Source: VYFG01 sp965248685
Lineage (GTDB): Bacteria; Pseudomonadota; Gammaproteobacteria; Arenicellales; Poriferihabitantaceae
Direction of reading: 5' to 3'
Length of the DNA stretch: 64,000 nucleotides
NCBI GenBank assembly: GCA_965248685.1
Contig: CBDFKC010000002.1
Coordinates: 186,001 to 250,000 of the forward strand
Part shown: positions 6,428 through 15,916 of the stretch, in pieces
How the letters are laid out: every line of letters starts with the position of its first letter
Position numbering within the stretch: position 1 is the first letter of the stretch
Program-made: the position numbers and the translations under genes
The notes under the pieces: generated by a model
What the model was told of the DNA's origin: nothing
The model's input: the letters and a program-made list of their open reading frames with translations, nothing else
The model's database searches: none

Positions 6428-7666
6428 TTACTGACAGGTATTCCGGGGGGTGAATTTGAACTGAGGGATGGTTATTCTTTTCGGCGGGTAATAGGGAAAG
6501 CGAAGTCGAATCTGTGCCGCGCGAATTAACGAATCTGAACTTTCATCGTTTTCAATAAGTTTGCGGTAACGATCAATTGCTTGTTGATGCAACCCGGCGA
6601 CATCCATTGCATTCGCTATGGCAAAGCTGGCTTCCGGAATAGAGTCCAGTTTCAATTCTATTTCTGACAAATCTTTATACAATCCCAGGTTGGCGTATAT
6701 TCTTAATTTCGCTTTTTGGAATTGTATCTGTTGTGGATGAGAGGCGAATATTTCCTGATATTCCTGATTTGCCAGCTTCGCGCGTTTCGGGTAACCGCAT
6801 TTCAGTTGAAGCCCCATACGCAAGATGGCAAGATCAATATTTTGATATAGCCTCTGCGCGGTATGGTTCGTTAATTGTCTATATCGACAAATATCAGGCG
6901 TGTTCCAGGATAACTCTGAGATCAAAGTACGGACTGCCTCGTTGGTAAATACAGCATTTTTGTTAATGGCGTGCTCGAGCATGGTAATTCCCAGGCCGCG
7001 ATTACCGTGACGTCCGATTTTACCTACGATCCAGTGGCTGCTGTTTTGAATGTTGGCGGTGTGAATCTCAATAATTCCCTGTAGCAAACTGGCATCCGCG
7101 TAACCAGGGATCGATGAATCAGCATTTTCCAAAAACCAGGAAACTTGTCTGCTGGCCTTTTTAGCCAAACCATAGCCAATAAGAAATTGTTTGTTCTCGA
7201 TCAATATTCGGGCCCCGTGACCCAAACTTAGACCAAGAGCGAGGGTGCTGGTAAGACTGTCACCAGAGGATTGGTATCTGGCTTCCAATGTCTTTATTGC
7301 ACGCCGCAGTCCTGCTATTGCGTGGGACTTTAGCGATTGATTTTGACTTTGATATCCCTGATGCCAGGTCGCGAGGCTTGTGTAAAACTCTGAAGACGGA
7401 ATTAGCCACTCCTTGCTACTGAATTTACCGATCAGGGATTTGGCGTGTTGATAGTCGGCATTCAAAATGGCGTCAACGACAAGTCTTTCCGGGGTGTCCT
7501 GGCACGGAGTGTCGTCGGCAAAAGTCGGCCGGTCTGCGCAGAGGCCAGTCACCAGAACGGCTACAACTGTGACTACTATGTTCCTGAAATATCCTCTATT
7601 TAACAGGCTACAACACCTTAAATTGCACTCAGGCAGCCTGCCATATGCCTTCATTTTCCACTTCAT
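6428..7666 (-). CDS. secreted TPR-like helical repeat protein
   Basis: This 412-residue protein has an N-terminal hydrophobic segment at about 30-45 (NIVVTVVAVLVTGLC) likely serving as signal peptide. Helix-pair repeats with TPR character follow, for example AMDVAGLHQQAIDRYRKLIE near 350-370. The annotated start overlaps the 3' end of the aminotransferase gene by 38 bp. A start further in, closer to the signal core, would be more typical, so the first 20-25 residues are uncertain. It is probably translationally coupled to that gene. No catalytic motif is seen; a periplasmic scaffold role is inference. Confidence 0.65.
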   Translation of the reverse strand: MKWKMKAYGRLPECNLRCCSLLNRGYFRNIVVTVVAVLVTGLCADRPTFADDTPCQDTPERLVVDAILNADYQHAKSLIGKFSSKEWLIPSSEFYTSLATWHQGYQSQNQSLKSHAIAGLRRAIKTLEARYQSSGDSLTSTLALGLSLGHGARILIENKQFLIGYGLAKKASRQVSWFLENADSSIPGYADASLLQGIIEIHTANIQNSSHWIVGKIGRHGNRGLGITMLEHAINKNAVFTNEAVRTLISELSWNTPDICRYRQLTNHTAQRLYQNIDLAILRMGLQLKCGYPKRAKLANQEYQEIFASHPQQIQFQKAKLRIYANLGLYKDLSEIELKLDSIPEASFAIANAMDVAGLHQQAIDRYRKLIENDESSDSLIRAAQIRLRFPYYPPKRITIPQFKFTPRNTCQ

Positions 7667-9014
7667 GCATCGAGAGTTCTATACCTTTTCGTAAAATTTC
7701 GACCATTTCATCTATTTGACTTCGGGTGATTATTAGCGGTGGTGACATTACGCATTTATTGATTATCGGGCGGACTAATAAGCCAAGCTTTTGGCAGTGC
7801 TTGTCGATTCGATTGCCAATTTCATAATCCATATTTAACGTCTTTTCGCTGGTATTGTTAATATCGCACTCCACAGCTGCCATCAAGCCTATTCCCCGTA
7901 CGTCTGTAACTATTGGTATATCCAGCAACGATTTCAATTGAGCTTGAAAATAGGGAGCGATCTCGCGTACGTGTTCAAGAATTTTCTCCGACTCGATAAT
8001 TTCAATATTCTTAAGTGCTGCAGCGCAGGCAACCGGGTGTCCAGAATAGGTGAATCCATTGGAAAAATAAGCGCCTTTATCGGCATCCTGTATTCCCTGG
8101 AGCAATCTATCTGAAACCATCACCGCTCCCAGTGGAATGTACCCGGAGGTAATACCCTTGGCCGACGTAATAATGTCGGGCTGGATGCCAAATACATCCT
8201 CAGAAGCGAAGAAATGTCCAAGCCGACCAAAACCGGTCACCACTTCATCGGATATGTAGATAACATCGTGCTGGTGGCATACCGCGAGGCAGCCGGCGTG
8301 GTAGCCATTCGGCGCAAGAATAACCCCGCCAGATGCCAGGATGGGTTCGGCAATAAATGCAGCAACTTTTTCTGGCCCAATTTGCTTAATCTTATTCTCA
8401 AACTCAGAAACTTTTTGCTGACACCAGGCTTGTTCTGACAGATTTGCAGGTTTGTCGAACATATTGGGATCAGAAATATGATGGAAAGTCTCGTCTTCGA
8501 AATCAAGAAAGTTTTTGTCCCGCGCCTTTCCCGAGGCTGACGCAGATAAGTAAGTACTCCCGTGGTATCCATTATTCCGCGCGATCACGTGTTTTTTCTG
8601 TGGATTTCCCAGTACATTGTTACGAAACATCACGAACCGAAGCGCTGAATCAACCGCGGTAGATCCTCCGGTTGTGTAGAACACATGATTAAGGTCTCCC
8701 GGGGTAAGTGTGGCAAGCTTATCTGCCAGACGCGAAGCAGGAGCATTGGTGAGACTCCATGGACTGACATAGGTCATCTGCATAACCTGATCAGCAATTG
8801 CGCTGGCCATTTCCTGGCGTCTGTGTCCAATATTCACGCACCACATCCCGGCAGGTCCGTCGAGCAACCGATTGCCGTCTGAATCGTGGATATACACGCC
8901 ATCAGCCCCGGTTACCACGGTGCGTTTGTTGTTCCCAAGATTATCGATAAACTCCCAAGGATGGAGAAAAAGGTTATCTTCTGTTTGCAGGGTTTGGGTT
9001 GTAGTTTTCGACAT
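7629..9014 (-). CDS. class III (omega) aminotransferase
   Basis: This is a PLP-dependent fold-type I aminotransferase of 461 residues from the ATG at 9012-9014; an upstream TTG at 9032 would add six residues. Seen motifs are the GMWCVNIGH substrate-side region, TTGGSTAVDSALR for phosphate binding, NNGYHGST, the Asp of DEVVTGFGR, and the PLP-lysine in SAKGITSGYIPLGA. The family transfers an omega-amino group (for example from polyamines, beta-alanine or taurine) to pyruvate or 2-oxoglutarate. The substrate cannot be read from sequence. It lies about 1.2 kb from the SoeABC-like operon but on the other strand. A taurine link is possible yet unsupported, because no xsc gene is visible. Confidence 0.9.
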   Translation of the reverse strand: MSKTTTQTLQTEDNLFLHPWEFIDNLGNNKRTVVTGADGVYIHDSDGNRLLDGPAGMWCVNIGHRRQEMASAIADQVMQMTYVSPWSLTNAPASRLADKLATLTPGDLNHVFYTTGGSTAVDSALRFVMFRNNVLGNPQKKHVIARNNGYHGSTYLSASASGKARDKNFLDFEDETFHHISDPNMFDKPANLSEQAWCQQKVSEFENKIKQIGPEKVAAFIAEPILASGGVILAPNGYHAGCLAVCHQHDVIYISDEVVTGFGRLGHFFASEDVFGIQPDIITSAKGITSGYIPLGAVMVSDRLLQGIQDADKGAYFSNGFTYSGHPVACAAALKNIEIIESEKILEHVREIAPYFQAQLKSLLDIPIVTDVRGIGLMAAVECDINNTSEKTLNMDYEIGNRIDKHCQKLGLLVRPIINKCVMSPPLIITRSQIDEMVEILRKGIELSMHEVENEGIWQAA

Positions 9015-9114
9015 AATGAGTGAAATGGGCAATTTACGTAACTATATTCGATTTCACGACTGTGTGCCAATCCAAGTCAACTTCTGACAGATATTTGGTC
9101 AATCAAAGAATCCC

Positions 9115-9891
9115 TTATTTAATATCTGCGCTGAAACCGACGAGTTTCCAACTCAGACCTTCGTAAATATACGACTGCTTAAATTGTAATTGCCGGGGTT
9201 GTGTTGGGTATATACCAGCCACCAGAAATGCACCATATTGATCCAATGTAGATGGTTGGTCAAATTTCGGCTCGAAATTTTTAAGTACAGTGAGATCGAC
9301 CCCGGCGTCATAAAATGCGTCGTAAGCAATATCCAGATCTGCAACACTAATTTGATTTTGCCAGGCTATGGCTACGTTCTGGTGAAATGCGGCCATACTT
9401 TTCTGATTTACCGAAACGGCGAATTGTTGAACAGCCGATTTAATAAGTCGGGTTAATTCGCGGGTATCTGGCAAATGTGCATTATTTAACTTATCGGCGA
9501 GGCCGGCGGTTGGTTTATGGATGGAATCAATCTTCCAACTGGATTGCTTTTTAATAAAGCCAACCAGCAGGGGTACAAGGCGTCCGGTTTGCGTGGTAAC
9601 CGTCGCGGACAGCTGACTGCTATCATGGCTTTGTGAGCGAGAGCCCCAGCTGGCATGTTGGTAATTATTCAGAGAATTTTCCTCAACAAATTTTTGCAAG
9701 TCTTGTAGCGAAGTATGTTCCCGAAATTCGGCTGAAAACAATTGGTAAGCTTGCTCGATATTGTTGCGTTTAACCGATTCGAAAAACTTATCTGTGGTGT
9801 TCGCTAAACTCTCTGAGAAATAACGCATTGCGCTAAATCCAATAGTTGATACTAGTGCGATGACAAGTACAACCTTGAACAGTTTATTCAT
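9115..9891 (-). CDS. membrane-anchored hypothetical protein, NTF2-like halves
   Basis: This 258-residue protein has one N-terminal membrane anchor (about residues 5-22, FKVVLVIALVSTIGFSAM). Two domains follow, each beginning with a helix of the type TDKFFESVKRNNIEQAYQLF, as in NTF2-like or DUF4864-type domains, around 30-130 and 150-258. The second half ends in a strand-rich segment (GLSWKLVGFSA). It probably faces the periplasm. Function is unknown. It is transcribed away from the molybdoenzyme operon. Confidence 0.65.
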   Translation of the reverse strand: MNKLFKVVLVIALVSTIGFSAMRYFSESLANTTDKFFESVKRNNIEQAYQLFSAEFREHTSLQDLQKFVEENSLNNYQHASWGSRSQSHDSSQLSATVTTQTGRLVPLLVGFIKKQSSWKIDSIHKPTAGLADKLNNAHLPDTRELTRLIKSAVQQFAVSVNQKSMAAFHQNVAIAWQNQISVADLDIAYDAFYDAGVDLTVLKNFEPKFDQPSTLDQYGAFLVAGIYPTQPRQLQFKQSYIYEGLSWKLVGFSADIK

Positions 9892-10244
9892 GGATTTATT
9901 AGATTAGATTTATTTACCTTACGTCTGACTTTTCCGGTTTCGTTGTTGTGGTTGAATTCCACTGTGCAGTCTATTCAACAGATTGCATCTGAACCAGTTA
10001 AAATCAGGATACCTTCACTCTTGGTATTCTACGACAAGTTGCAGTTTTACTACACAATTTGCTTCTACTTTCTGAACGTTTTCTTCGGATTTTTAGTCCA
10101 GCCAGGTCGCCCAAAGATTGTGCTTATCTGCCCATTAACCGATTTAGGCCACTAATGGGGCAATCAGTTTAGCCAGTTTGTCATTTCCCAGGATATCCAC
10201 ATAATGGTGTCGTTAATTGGACAACCCGCATACTCGACTGATCT
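9892..10244. other. divergent intergenic region upstream of molybdoenzyme operon
   Basis: This 353-base spacer lies between the leftward anchored protein and the rightward soeA-like gene. No gene is convincing; the plus-strand frame at 9943-10155 lacks a ribosome binding site and reads as low-complexity hydrophobic sequence. Promoters for both flanking genes presumably lie here, but I could not pick a consensus pair with confidence. Confidence 0.4.
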
Positions 10245-13151
10245 ATGAAAAAACCACGAAAATCGGGTGCCTTAAATAGTGAGATTGAGGTCAAAAATAC
10301 CACTTGCTACATGTGTGCCTGTCGGTGTGGTATCAGGGTAACACTGCGCAACGGGGACATTCGTTATATTGAGGGAAATCCCGAGCACCCGCTCAACAAA
10401 GGCGTGATTTGTGCCAAGGGAGCATCGGGAATCATGAAACAGTATTCTCCGGCCCGGCTTACCAAGCCGTTATTGCGTAAACCGGGCAGCGACCGCGGAG
10501 CTGCCGAGTTTGATGAAATCAGCTGGGAAGAGGCGTTTTCAATTTTACAAAAACGACTTTCTCACATTCGTCAAACAGACCCGCGAAAGTTCGCGTTATT
10601 CACCGGTCGAGATCAGATGCAGGCGCTAACCGGGCTTTTCGCTAAACAATTCGGCACGCCAAATTATGCTGCGCATGGTGGCCTTTGTTCGGTAAATATG
10701 GCAGCTGGAATGATCTACAGTATTGGCGGTTCGTTTTGGGAGTTTGGTGGGCCAGATCTTGACCGTGCACGCCTGTTTATAATGATTGGTACCGCCGAGG
10801 ACCACCACTCTAATCCACTGAAAATTGCCCTGGGTAAATTTAAGCGTAGCGGGGGACGGTTTATAACGATTAATCCTGTGCGTACTGGTTATTCCGCAAT
10901 TGCCGACGAATGGGTGCCAATAAAACCAGGTACAGATGGCGGATTGATTCTGGCATTGATACATGTACTGATTGAACAAGGATTATATGATCGCGACTAT
11001 CTTATTCAATACACCAATGCAGCAGAACTGGTTGTCCAGGAGCCTGATGGTAAGTCGTCAGAAAATGCGGGCAGACATGACGACGGTTTGTTCGCTCGGG
11101 TTTCGATTCCGGGAGAGGAGGGGTGTTTCGATCCCGAGAATAAATTATGGTGGGATCGCAACTCCAACACCGCGGTGATTGCCCGCAGCAAAGATAGCGA
11201 CCCCGATCTAATCGGGCATTACACCCTGGATGATGGTACGTCCGTTGCAACTTCATTCCAATTACTGAAACAACGAGTGGCTCAAAATACCCCAAAGTGG
11301 GCTGAGGAAATTACCGGTATTCCCGCGACGGATATCATTCGGTTGGCCCACGAAATGGGAGTAACTGCACGGGATCAAAAAATTGAATTACCTATCGCCT
11401 GGACCGATGTCTGGGGCAAGGAGCACGACAGCGTAACTGGTAACCCGGTAGCATTTCACGCGATGCGAGGAATGGCAGCGCACTCCAATGGATTTCAGTC
11501 AATTCGTGCGCTATCCATCCTGATGAGTATATTGGGTACTATCGATCGACCGGGCGGTTTTCGTCACAAGGCTCCGTTCCCTCGACCAATTCCTCCCTGC
11601 GCAAAAACGCCAAACGATCCAGCGGCGATTCGACCGGAGCAACCACTGGATGATATGCCCCTTGGTTGGCCGGCAGAACCGGATGATCTTTTTGTCGATG
11701 AACAGGGTCAAGCGGTACGCATCGACAAGGCATTCTCCTGGGAACATCCGTTGTCAGTGCATGGCATGATGCATAATGTCATCACCAATGCGACCAATGG
11801 GGATCCTTATCATATCGACACATTGATGATATTCATGGCCAATATGGCCTGGAATTCGACCATGAATACGATGGAAATAAGGAGTATGTTGAATCAGAAG
11901 CACGAAGATGGTGAATTTAAAATTCCGTTTTTGGTTGTTTGCGATACCTTTCAATCAGAAACCGTAGCATTCGCCGACCTGGTACTACCCGATACCACCT
12001 ATCTTGAGCGGCACGATGTCATGTCCATGCTGGATCGACCAATCTCCGAATTTGAAGGTCCAGTAGATAGCGTTCGAATACCTGTGGTTGAACCTACAGG
12101 ACAGACCAAACCATTTCAGGAAGTATTAATAGAGCTGGCAACGCGCTTGAAGTTTCCAAAATTTGTGGACAGGCAAGGTAACCGAAAGTTTAAAGACTAT
12201 CCCGACTTTGTGGTGAATTATGAAACCGATCCTGGATCAGGGATAGGCTTTCTCGCCGGGTGGCGCGGTGAAAATGGTGACCAATTCATGAAGGGCAGTC
12301 CCAATCCGAACCAATGGGAAAAATATCGAGAGAATAATTGTGTATTTCAATATCACTTGCCCAAATCCTATCAGTACATGCGAAACTGGAATCGAGGCTA
12401 TCTTGAATGGGCCCAGGATCACAGACTGGTGCGCTACGCCGAACCAATAAACCTGCATATATATTCCGAGGTATTGCAGAAGTTTCGCCTTGCTGCCCAA
12501 GGGAAGACAGAAGATCGACAACCACCAGACCATTTGCGTAGCCGGATTGAGACCTATTTCGACCCATTACCGTTTTACTATGAGCCATTAGAGGGACAGA
12601 TGACGGACAAAGGAAAATATCCGCTCAAGGCAGTCACTCAAAGGCCAATGGCAATGTACCATTCATGGGATTCACAAAATGCCTGGTTACGTCAGATACA
12701 CTCACATAATTATCTGTACCTGAGCCCGTCCATTGGACAGGAGCAGGGATTTAATGATGGCGATTGGGTTTGGGTTGAATCGATGTGGGGAAAAGTCAAA
12801 TGCCAGTGCAGATTCAGCGAAGCGGTAGAACCTGGAACCGTGTGGACCTGGAACGCGATTGGTAAGGCAAATGGGGCTTGGAATCTTAAACCTGCAAGTG
12901 ACGAGTCGTCCAAGGGATTCATACTCAATCATCTAATCTCTGAAAAATTGCCACAAAAAGACTTCGGCAGTATCTCAAATTCTGATCCGATTACCGGTCA
13001 GGCGGCCTGGTACGATGTGCAAGTCCGGGTGTACAAGGCTGATCAGAAAAAACCGGGTAGCATGCCACAGGTAAAATCGGTGAAAAATGTGCCTGGCGTC
13101 ACTAAAAAAACTAAATCCTGGTTGGCTTATTTTGCAGGCGGCAAGTCATGA
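10245..13151 (+). CDS. soeA: molybdopterin oxidoreductase catalytic subunit, SoeA-like
   Basis: This 968-residue DMSO-reductase-family subunit carries an N-terminal [4Fe-4S] motif (C21-x2-C24-x3-C28, then C56). It has a probable Mo-ligating Cys148 in HGGLCSVNMAAG, the GTAEDHHSNP and NPVRTGYSAIADEW segments for bis-MGD binding, and a C-terminal beta-barrel domain. There is no twin-arginine signal, so it is cytoplasmic. Length, the absent signal, and the following ferredoxin-type and NrfD/DmsC-type subunits match SoeABC. SoeABC oxidises sulfite to sulfate on the cytoplasmic face and delivers electrons to quinone. The stop overlaps the next start by 4 bp. Other enzymes of this shape (polysulfide or thiosulfate reductases) usually carry a Tat signal, which is why sulfite dehydrogenase is preferred. 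Confidence 0.8.
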   Translation: MKKPRKSGALNSEIEVKNTTCYMCACRCGIRVTLRNGDIRYIEGNPEHPLNKGVICAKGASGIMKQYSPARLTKPLLRKPGSDRGAAEFDEISWEEAFSILQKRLSHIRQTDPRKFALFTGRDQMQALTGLFAKQFGTPNYAAHGGLCSVNMAAGMIYSIGGSFWEFGGPDLDRARLFIMIGTAEDHHSNPLKIALGKFKRSGGRFITINPVRTGYSAIADEWVPIKPGTDGGLILALIHVLIEQGLYDRDYLIQYTNAAELVVQEPDGKSSENAGRHDDGLFARVSIPGEEGCFDPENKLWWDRNSNTAVIARSKDSDPDLIGHYTLDDGTSVATSFQLLKQRVAQNTPKWAEEITGIPATDIIRLAHEMGVTARDQKIELPIAWTDVWGKEHDSVTGNPVAFHAMRGMAAHSNGFQSIRALSILMSILGTIDRPGGFRHKAPFPRPIPPCAKTPNDPAAIRPEQPLDDMPLGWPAEPDDLFVDEQGQAVRIDKAFSWEHPLSVHGMMHNVITNATNGDPYHIDTLMIFMANMAWNSTMNTMEIRSMLNQKHEDGEFKIPFLVVCDTFQSETVAFADLVLPDTTYLERHDVMSMLDRPISEFEGPVDSVRIPVVEPTGQTKPFQEVLIELATRLKFPKFVDRQGNRKFKDYPDFVVNYETDPGSGIGFLAGWRGENGDQFMKGSPNPNQWEKYRENNCVFQYHLPKSYQYMRNWNRGYLEWAQDHRLVRYAEPINLHIYSEVLQKFRLAAQGKTEDRQPPDHLRSRIETYFDPLPFYYEPLEGQMTDKGKYPLKAVTQRPMAMYHSWDSQNAWLRQIHSHNYLYLSPSIGQEQGFNDGDWVWVESMWGKVKCQCRFSEAVEPGTVWTWNAIGKANGAWNLKPASDESSKGFILNHLISEKLPQKDFGSISNSDPITGQAAWYDVQVRVYKADQKKPGSMPQVKSVKNVPGVTKKTKSWLAYFAGGKS

Positions 13152-13882
13152 GTAAACAACTTGCACTAGTAATTGATTTAAATGTCTGCGTTGGTTGTCA
13201 TGCCTGTGTGACAAGCTGTAAAGAATGGAATACTTCTGGTGTTGCTGGATCTTTGCCAGATGAAAAGCCTTATGGAAAAGAACCAAGCGGAACCTTTTTT
13301 AATCGAGTCCAGACGTTTGAAGTAGGGGAGTATCCAAACTGTGAAACGGTTCACTTTCCCAAGAGCTGCCTGCACTGTGAAGATCCGCCCTGCGTACCGG
13401 TTTGTCCCACTGGTGCGAGCTACAAGCGTGAGGAAGACGGTATCGTGTTGGTAGATTATGATAAATGCATTGGCTGCGAGTATTGTTCCTGGGCTTGTCC
13501 GTACGGGGCTCGAGAAATTGATACAAGGCAAAAAGTCATGAAAAAATGTACCCTGTGTGTAGACCGGATCTATGATGAGACATTAGTCGGGTCGGAACGA
13601 AAGCCAGCCTGCGTGTTGGCCTGCCCAACCAGCGCTCGGTTGTTTGGCGACATACATAATCCGGATTCCGAGGTATCCATTGCAATTAGAGAAGAAGGAG
13701 GTTATCAGCTCATGCCGGAGTGGGGCAGCAATCCGGCAAATCATTATCTGCCAAGGCGAAAGCAGCGGATTACTATACATGACGATGAATTGACCCGTAT
13801 CAATAATCCACTGAAAAAAGATGGCGTTCACCCCCACGGGCCGGTGAAAGACGTCACCCTGGACGACGTGACAAGTTGGTAG
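13148..13882 (+). CDS. soeB: four-cluster ferredoxin subunit, SoeB-like
   Basis: This 244-residue electron-transfer subunit has four [4Fe-4S] cysteine groups: CVGCHACVTSC at about 15-25, CLHCEDPPCVPVCP near 76-89, CIGCEYCSWACP near 108-119, and CTLCVDRI with PACVLACP near 140-167. This is the DmsB/PsrB/SoeB arrangement, passing electrons between the molybdenum subunit and the membrane subunit. It starts with an ATGA overlap with soeA, and the next gene begins 13 bp after its stop, so the three are translated together. Confidence 0.88.
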   Translation: MSKQLALVIDLNVCVGCHACVTSCKEWNTSGVAGSLPDEKPYGKEPSGTFFNRVQTFEVGEYPNCETVHFPKSCLHCEDPPCVPVCPTGASYKREEDGIVLVDYDKCIGCEYCSWACPYGAREIDTRQKVMKKCTLCVDRIYDETLVGSERKPACVLACPTSARLFGDIHNPDSEVSIAIREEGGYQLMPEWGSNPANHYLPRRKQRITIHDDELTRINNPLKKDGVHPHGPVKDVTLDDVTSW

Positions 13883-13895
13883 TCAGAGGCATGGT

Positions 13896-14831
13896 ATGAA
13901 TCCGCCATTTTCTGTGATTTTCCTAACAACTTTGATAGGTTGTGGTCAGGGTTTATTTATTGCGATAGTGGTAGCACGGAAGTTTCTGCCGTCTGAGGAA
14001 TTTCAATTCGAGTTAAGTGCCTATGTTGTCTCTCTGGCACTGCTCGGGCTCGGTCTATTCGCTTCTTTTTTCCACCTGGGCCGGCCGGAAAGAGCATGGC
14101 GCGCGGGGACTCAATGGAAAACCTCTTGGTTGTCGCGGGAGGTTATCATTTTGCCAATCGCTATGTTAACGGTATTTCTTTGTGGGTTATTGCACTGGCA
14201 ACAGCAGTGGGCAGTGGGACCGCTGCTCAACTGGCTTGGCTGGTTCGGGGTAGGGATTATGTTGCTGCTATATGGTTGTACTGCGATGATATACGCATGC
14301 ATTCGATTTTTGCAGGAGTGGGCGACACCGCTGACGGTAGTCAACTTCTTAATCCTGGGGCTTGGGTCGGGTTTTCTGGTGGCAGCAGCACTGGCAGAAT
14401 ATTTTGGTATTTCGGATTCTGACTGGTATCGAAAGGTGTCGTTGTTGCTACTTTTGCTTGGATTGATTTCCCGCTTAGCGAGCTTTTATCGCAATGGCCA
14501 GCTTAAGCCCAAGTCGACTCTGCAAAGTGCCATTGGTATCAAACATAGACAGATTACCCAGCGATCCATGGGGCATACCGGTGGTTCATTTAACACCAGG
14601 GCTTTTTTCCATCACTGCTCAATTGCATTTATTCACAACGTCAGGATTATTGTTATCGGAATGGTATTTGTCCTGCCAATGGTATTCCTGTTGATTGCGA
14701 ATTATTCTTATACTACCGAATTGCTGTGGGTCGCGGCCTGTCTTCAATACCTTGGGCTCGTGGCTGAAAGATGGTTGTTTTTTGCCCAAGCAAACCATCC
14801 GCAGAATCTCTACTACCAAACTGTCAGTTAA
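13896..14831 (+). CDS. soeC: DmsC/NrfD-type membrane anchor, SoeC-like
   Basis: This 311-residue protein has about eight membrane helices and belongs to the DmsC family. The conserved segment ASFFHLGRPERAWRA followed by WKTSWLSREV (residues about 50-82) is typical. It anchors the cytoplasmic SoeAB-like subunits and hands electrons to, or takes them from, the quinone pool. Subunit order and sizes (968, 244, 311) fit SoeABC. It is followed 9 bp later by a DUF2288 gene. Confidence 0.85.
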   Translation: MNPPFSVIFLTTLIGCGQGLFIAIVVARKFLPSEEFQFELSAYVVSLALLGLGLFASFFHLGRPERAWRAGTQWKTSWLSREVIILPIAMLTVFLCGLLHWQQQWAVGPLLNWLGWFGVGIMLLLYGCTAMIYACIRFLQEWATPLTVVNFLILGLGSGFLVAAALAEYFGISDSDWYRKVSLLLLLLGLISRLASFYRNGQLKPKSTLQSAIGIKHRQITQRSMGHTGGSFNTRAFFHHCSIAFIHNVRIIVIGMVFVLPMVFLLIANYSYTTELLWVAACLQYLGLVAERWLFFAQANHPQNLYYQTVS

Positions 14832-14840
14832 CACGTAACC

Positions 14841-15155
14841 ATGACCGATCGTAAACATGATCCTGAACTAACCCTGGAACAAAAGGTGAATCTGGAGACA
14901 GCAAGAATTCGATGGCAGGAATTGCAACGACAGTTCGCACAGGGAGTATTGATCTTGGTCAGTAATGACATTGATTTGGTCAAGACTGCAGCCAGATTTA
15001 TCGATGACGACAGTGAAAATATTCAGCATTTAATGGACGAAAAGCAAATCCGTAAGGCCGAGATCCAAGATGCTGAGCGCTGGAACCAACTAGATGCAGA
15101 GCTTTGGGCGGTGGTTGCCGCCCCATGGGTTCTGGTCCAGGAAATAAATGAATAA
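14841..15155 (+). CDS. DUF2288 family protein
   Basis: This 104-residue soluble protein matches DUF2288 by the N-terminal LETARIRWQELQRQFAQGVL, a central acidic stretch, and the C-terminal ELWAVVAAPWVLVQE. The family has no known function. Here it is the fourth gene of the molybdoenzyme operon, 9 bp after soeC and overlapping the next gene by 8 bp. A role in assembly or as an accessory factor of the complex is a guess from position only. Confidence 0.85.
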   Translation: MTDRKHDPELTLEQKVNLETARIRWQELQRQFAQGVLILVSNDIDLVKTAARFIDDDSENIQHLMDEKQIRKAEIQDAERWNQLDAELWAVVAAPWVLVQEINE

Positions 15156-15771
15156 GATTCGATGCGTCGTATTTGATGTCGGTGGCGTGTTAGTCGAACT
15201 AACAGGGGCACAAGAACTTCTTAAACTAACCGGAGAAAAATACCGATCCGAGGCAGCACTAGGAGAAGCTTGGATCAGATCTCCTGTAGTTAGATCCTAC
15301 GAAAGTGGTAGGTGTTCCCGTCGGGCATTTGCCAGAAAAATAGTCGATGAACTAGAGTTACCCATTGCTGCCGATCAGTTTATCGAAAGGTTTTCGAGTT
15401 GGGCCAATGGGTTGTTTCCAGGGGCAAAGCAGCTTCTTGAACAAGTTAAGCGGAATTACCCCATTGCCTGTTTGTCCAATACCAATGAGCTACATTGGCC
15501 TCACCAAAGGGATGCTGATTACTTAAATAATATTTTTGACAATATGTTTCTGTCTTACCAAATGGGCATGGTAAAACCGGACCAAGAAATTTACCTGTCC
15601 ATGATCGATTTACTCGGATTTCCACCTGGGCAGATTCTTTTTATCGACGACAATCAGGTGAATATTGATGCGGCTTATAATGTCGGATTGCAGGCGTGCA
15701 GAGCAAAGGGTATTGATCAACTTCAGTCGGTCTTGCTGGACTACAATTGCATCGACGGTAGGTTTACCTAA
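15148..15771 (+). CDS. HAD family hydrolase (subfamily IA)
   Basis: This 207-residue HAD phosphatase has motif I FDVGGVL at 9-15, motif II in CLSNTNE near 110, a lysine in GMVKPDQEIY near 143, and motif IV FIDDNQVNIDAA near 168. In motif I the usual second Asp is Gly, as in YihX-type sugar-phosphate phosphatases. The product overlaps DUF2288 by 8 bp and is probably the last gene of the operon. Substrate unknown; a sugar or nucleotide phosphate is likely from the subfamily. Confidence 0.85.
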   Translation: MNKIRCVVFDVGGVLVELTGAQELLKLTGEKYRSEAALGEAWIRSPVVRSYESGRCSRRAFARKIVDELELPIAADQFIERFSSWANGLFPGAKQLLEQVKRNYPIACLSNTNELHWPHQRDADYLNNIFDNMFLSYQMGMVKPDQEIYLSMIDLLGFPPGQILFIDDNQVNIDAAYNVGLQACRAKGIDQLQSVLLDYNCIDGRFT

Positions 15772-15777
15772 CTCGGT

Positions 15778-15796
15778 TTGTGTGTCCGGCTACTAG
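15778..15796. repeat. solo end related to the 20.2-kb folded element
   Basis: TTGTGTGTCCGGCTACTAG matches 16 of 19 bases of the right end of the element at 20188-20452 (20436-20454). No matching left end is seen nearby, so this is either a decayed end or a chance partial match. It lies between converging genes. Confidence 0.4.
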
Positions 15797-15916
15797 TTCA
15801 AACTCCCATATTGTGGTTATCAGAACTGATGGATTTGGTATTACAATTCTGAACAACTCTCATGTCAGCCTGTCACGCGCTGTCACATGCGGAGGGTTCC
15901 AGGACGTAATCTTCAA

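Noticed and set aside
6179..6529. Plus-strand open frame between pilin and TPR-like genes
   Set aside because: It overlaps two minus-strand genes with good features and has no ribosome binding site.
7629..9014. Assignment of the aminotransferase as taurine-pyruvate aminotransferase
   Set aside because: Only proximity to the SoeABC-like operon supports it; no xsc or taurine transporter is visible and the sequence does not single out taurine.
9943..10155. 70-codon plus-strand frame before soeA
   Set aside because: No ribosome binding site and sequence like a chance hydrophobic run.
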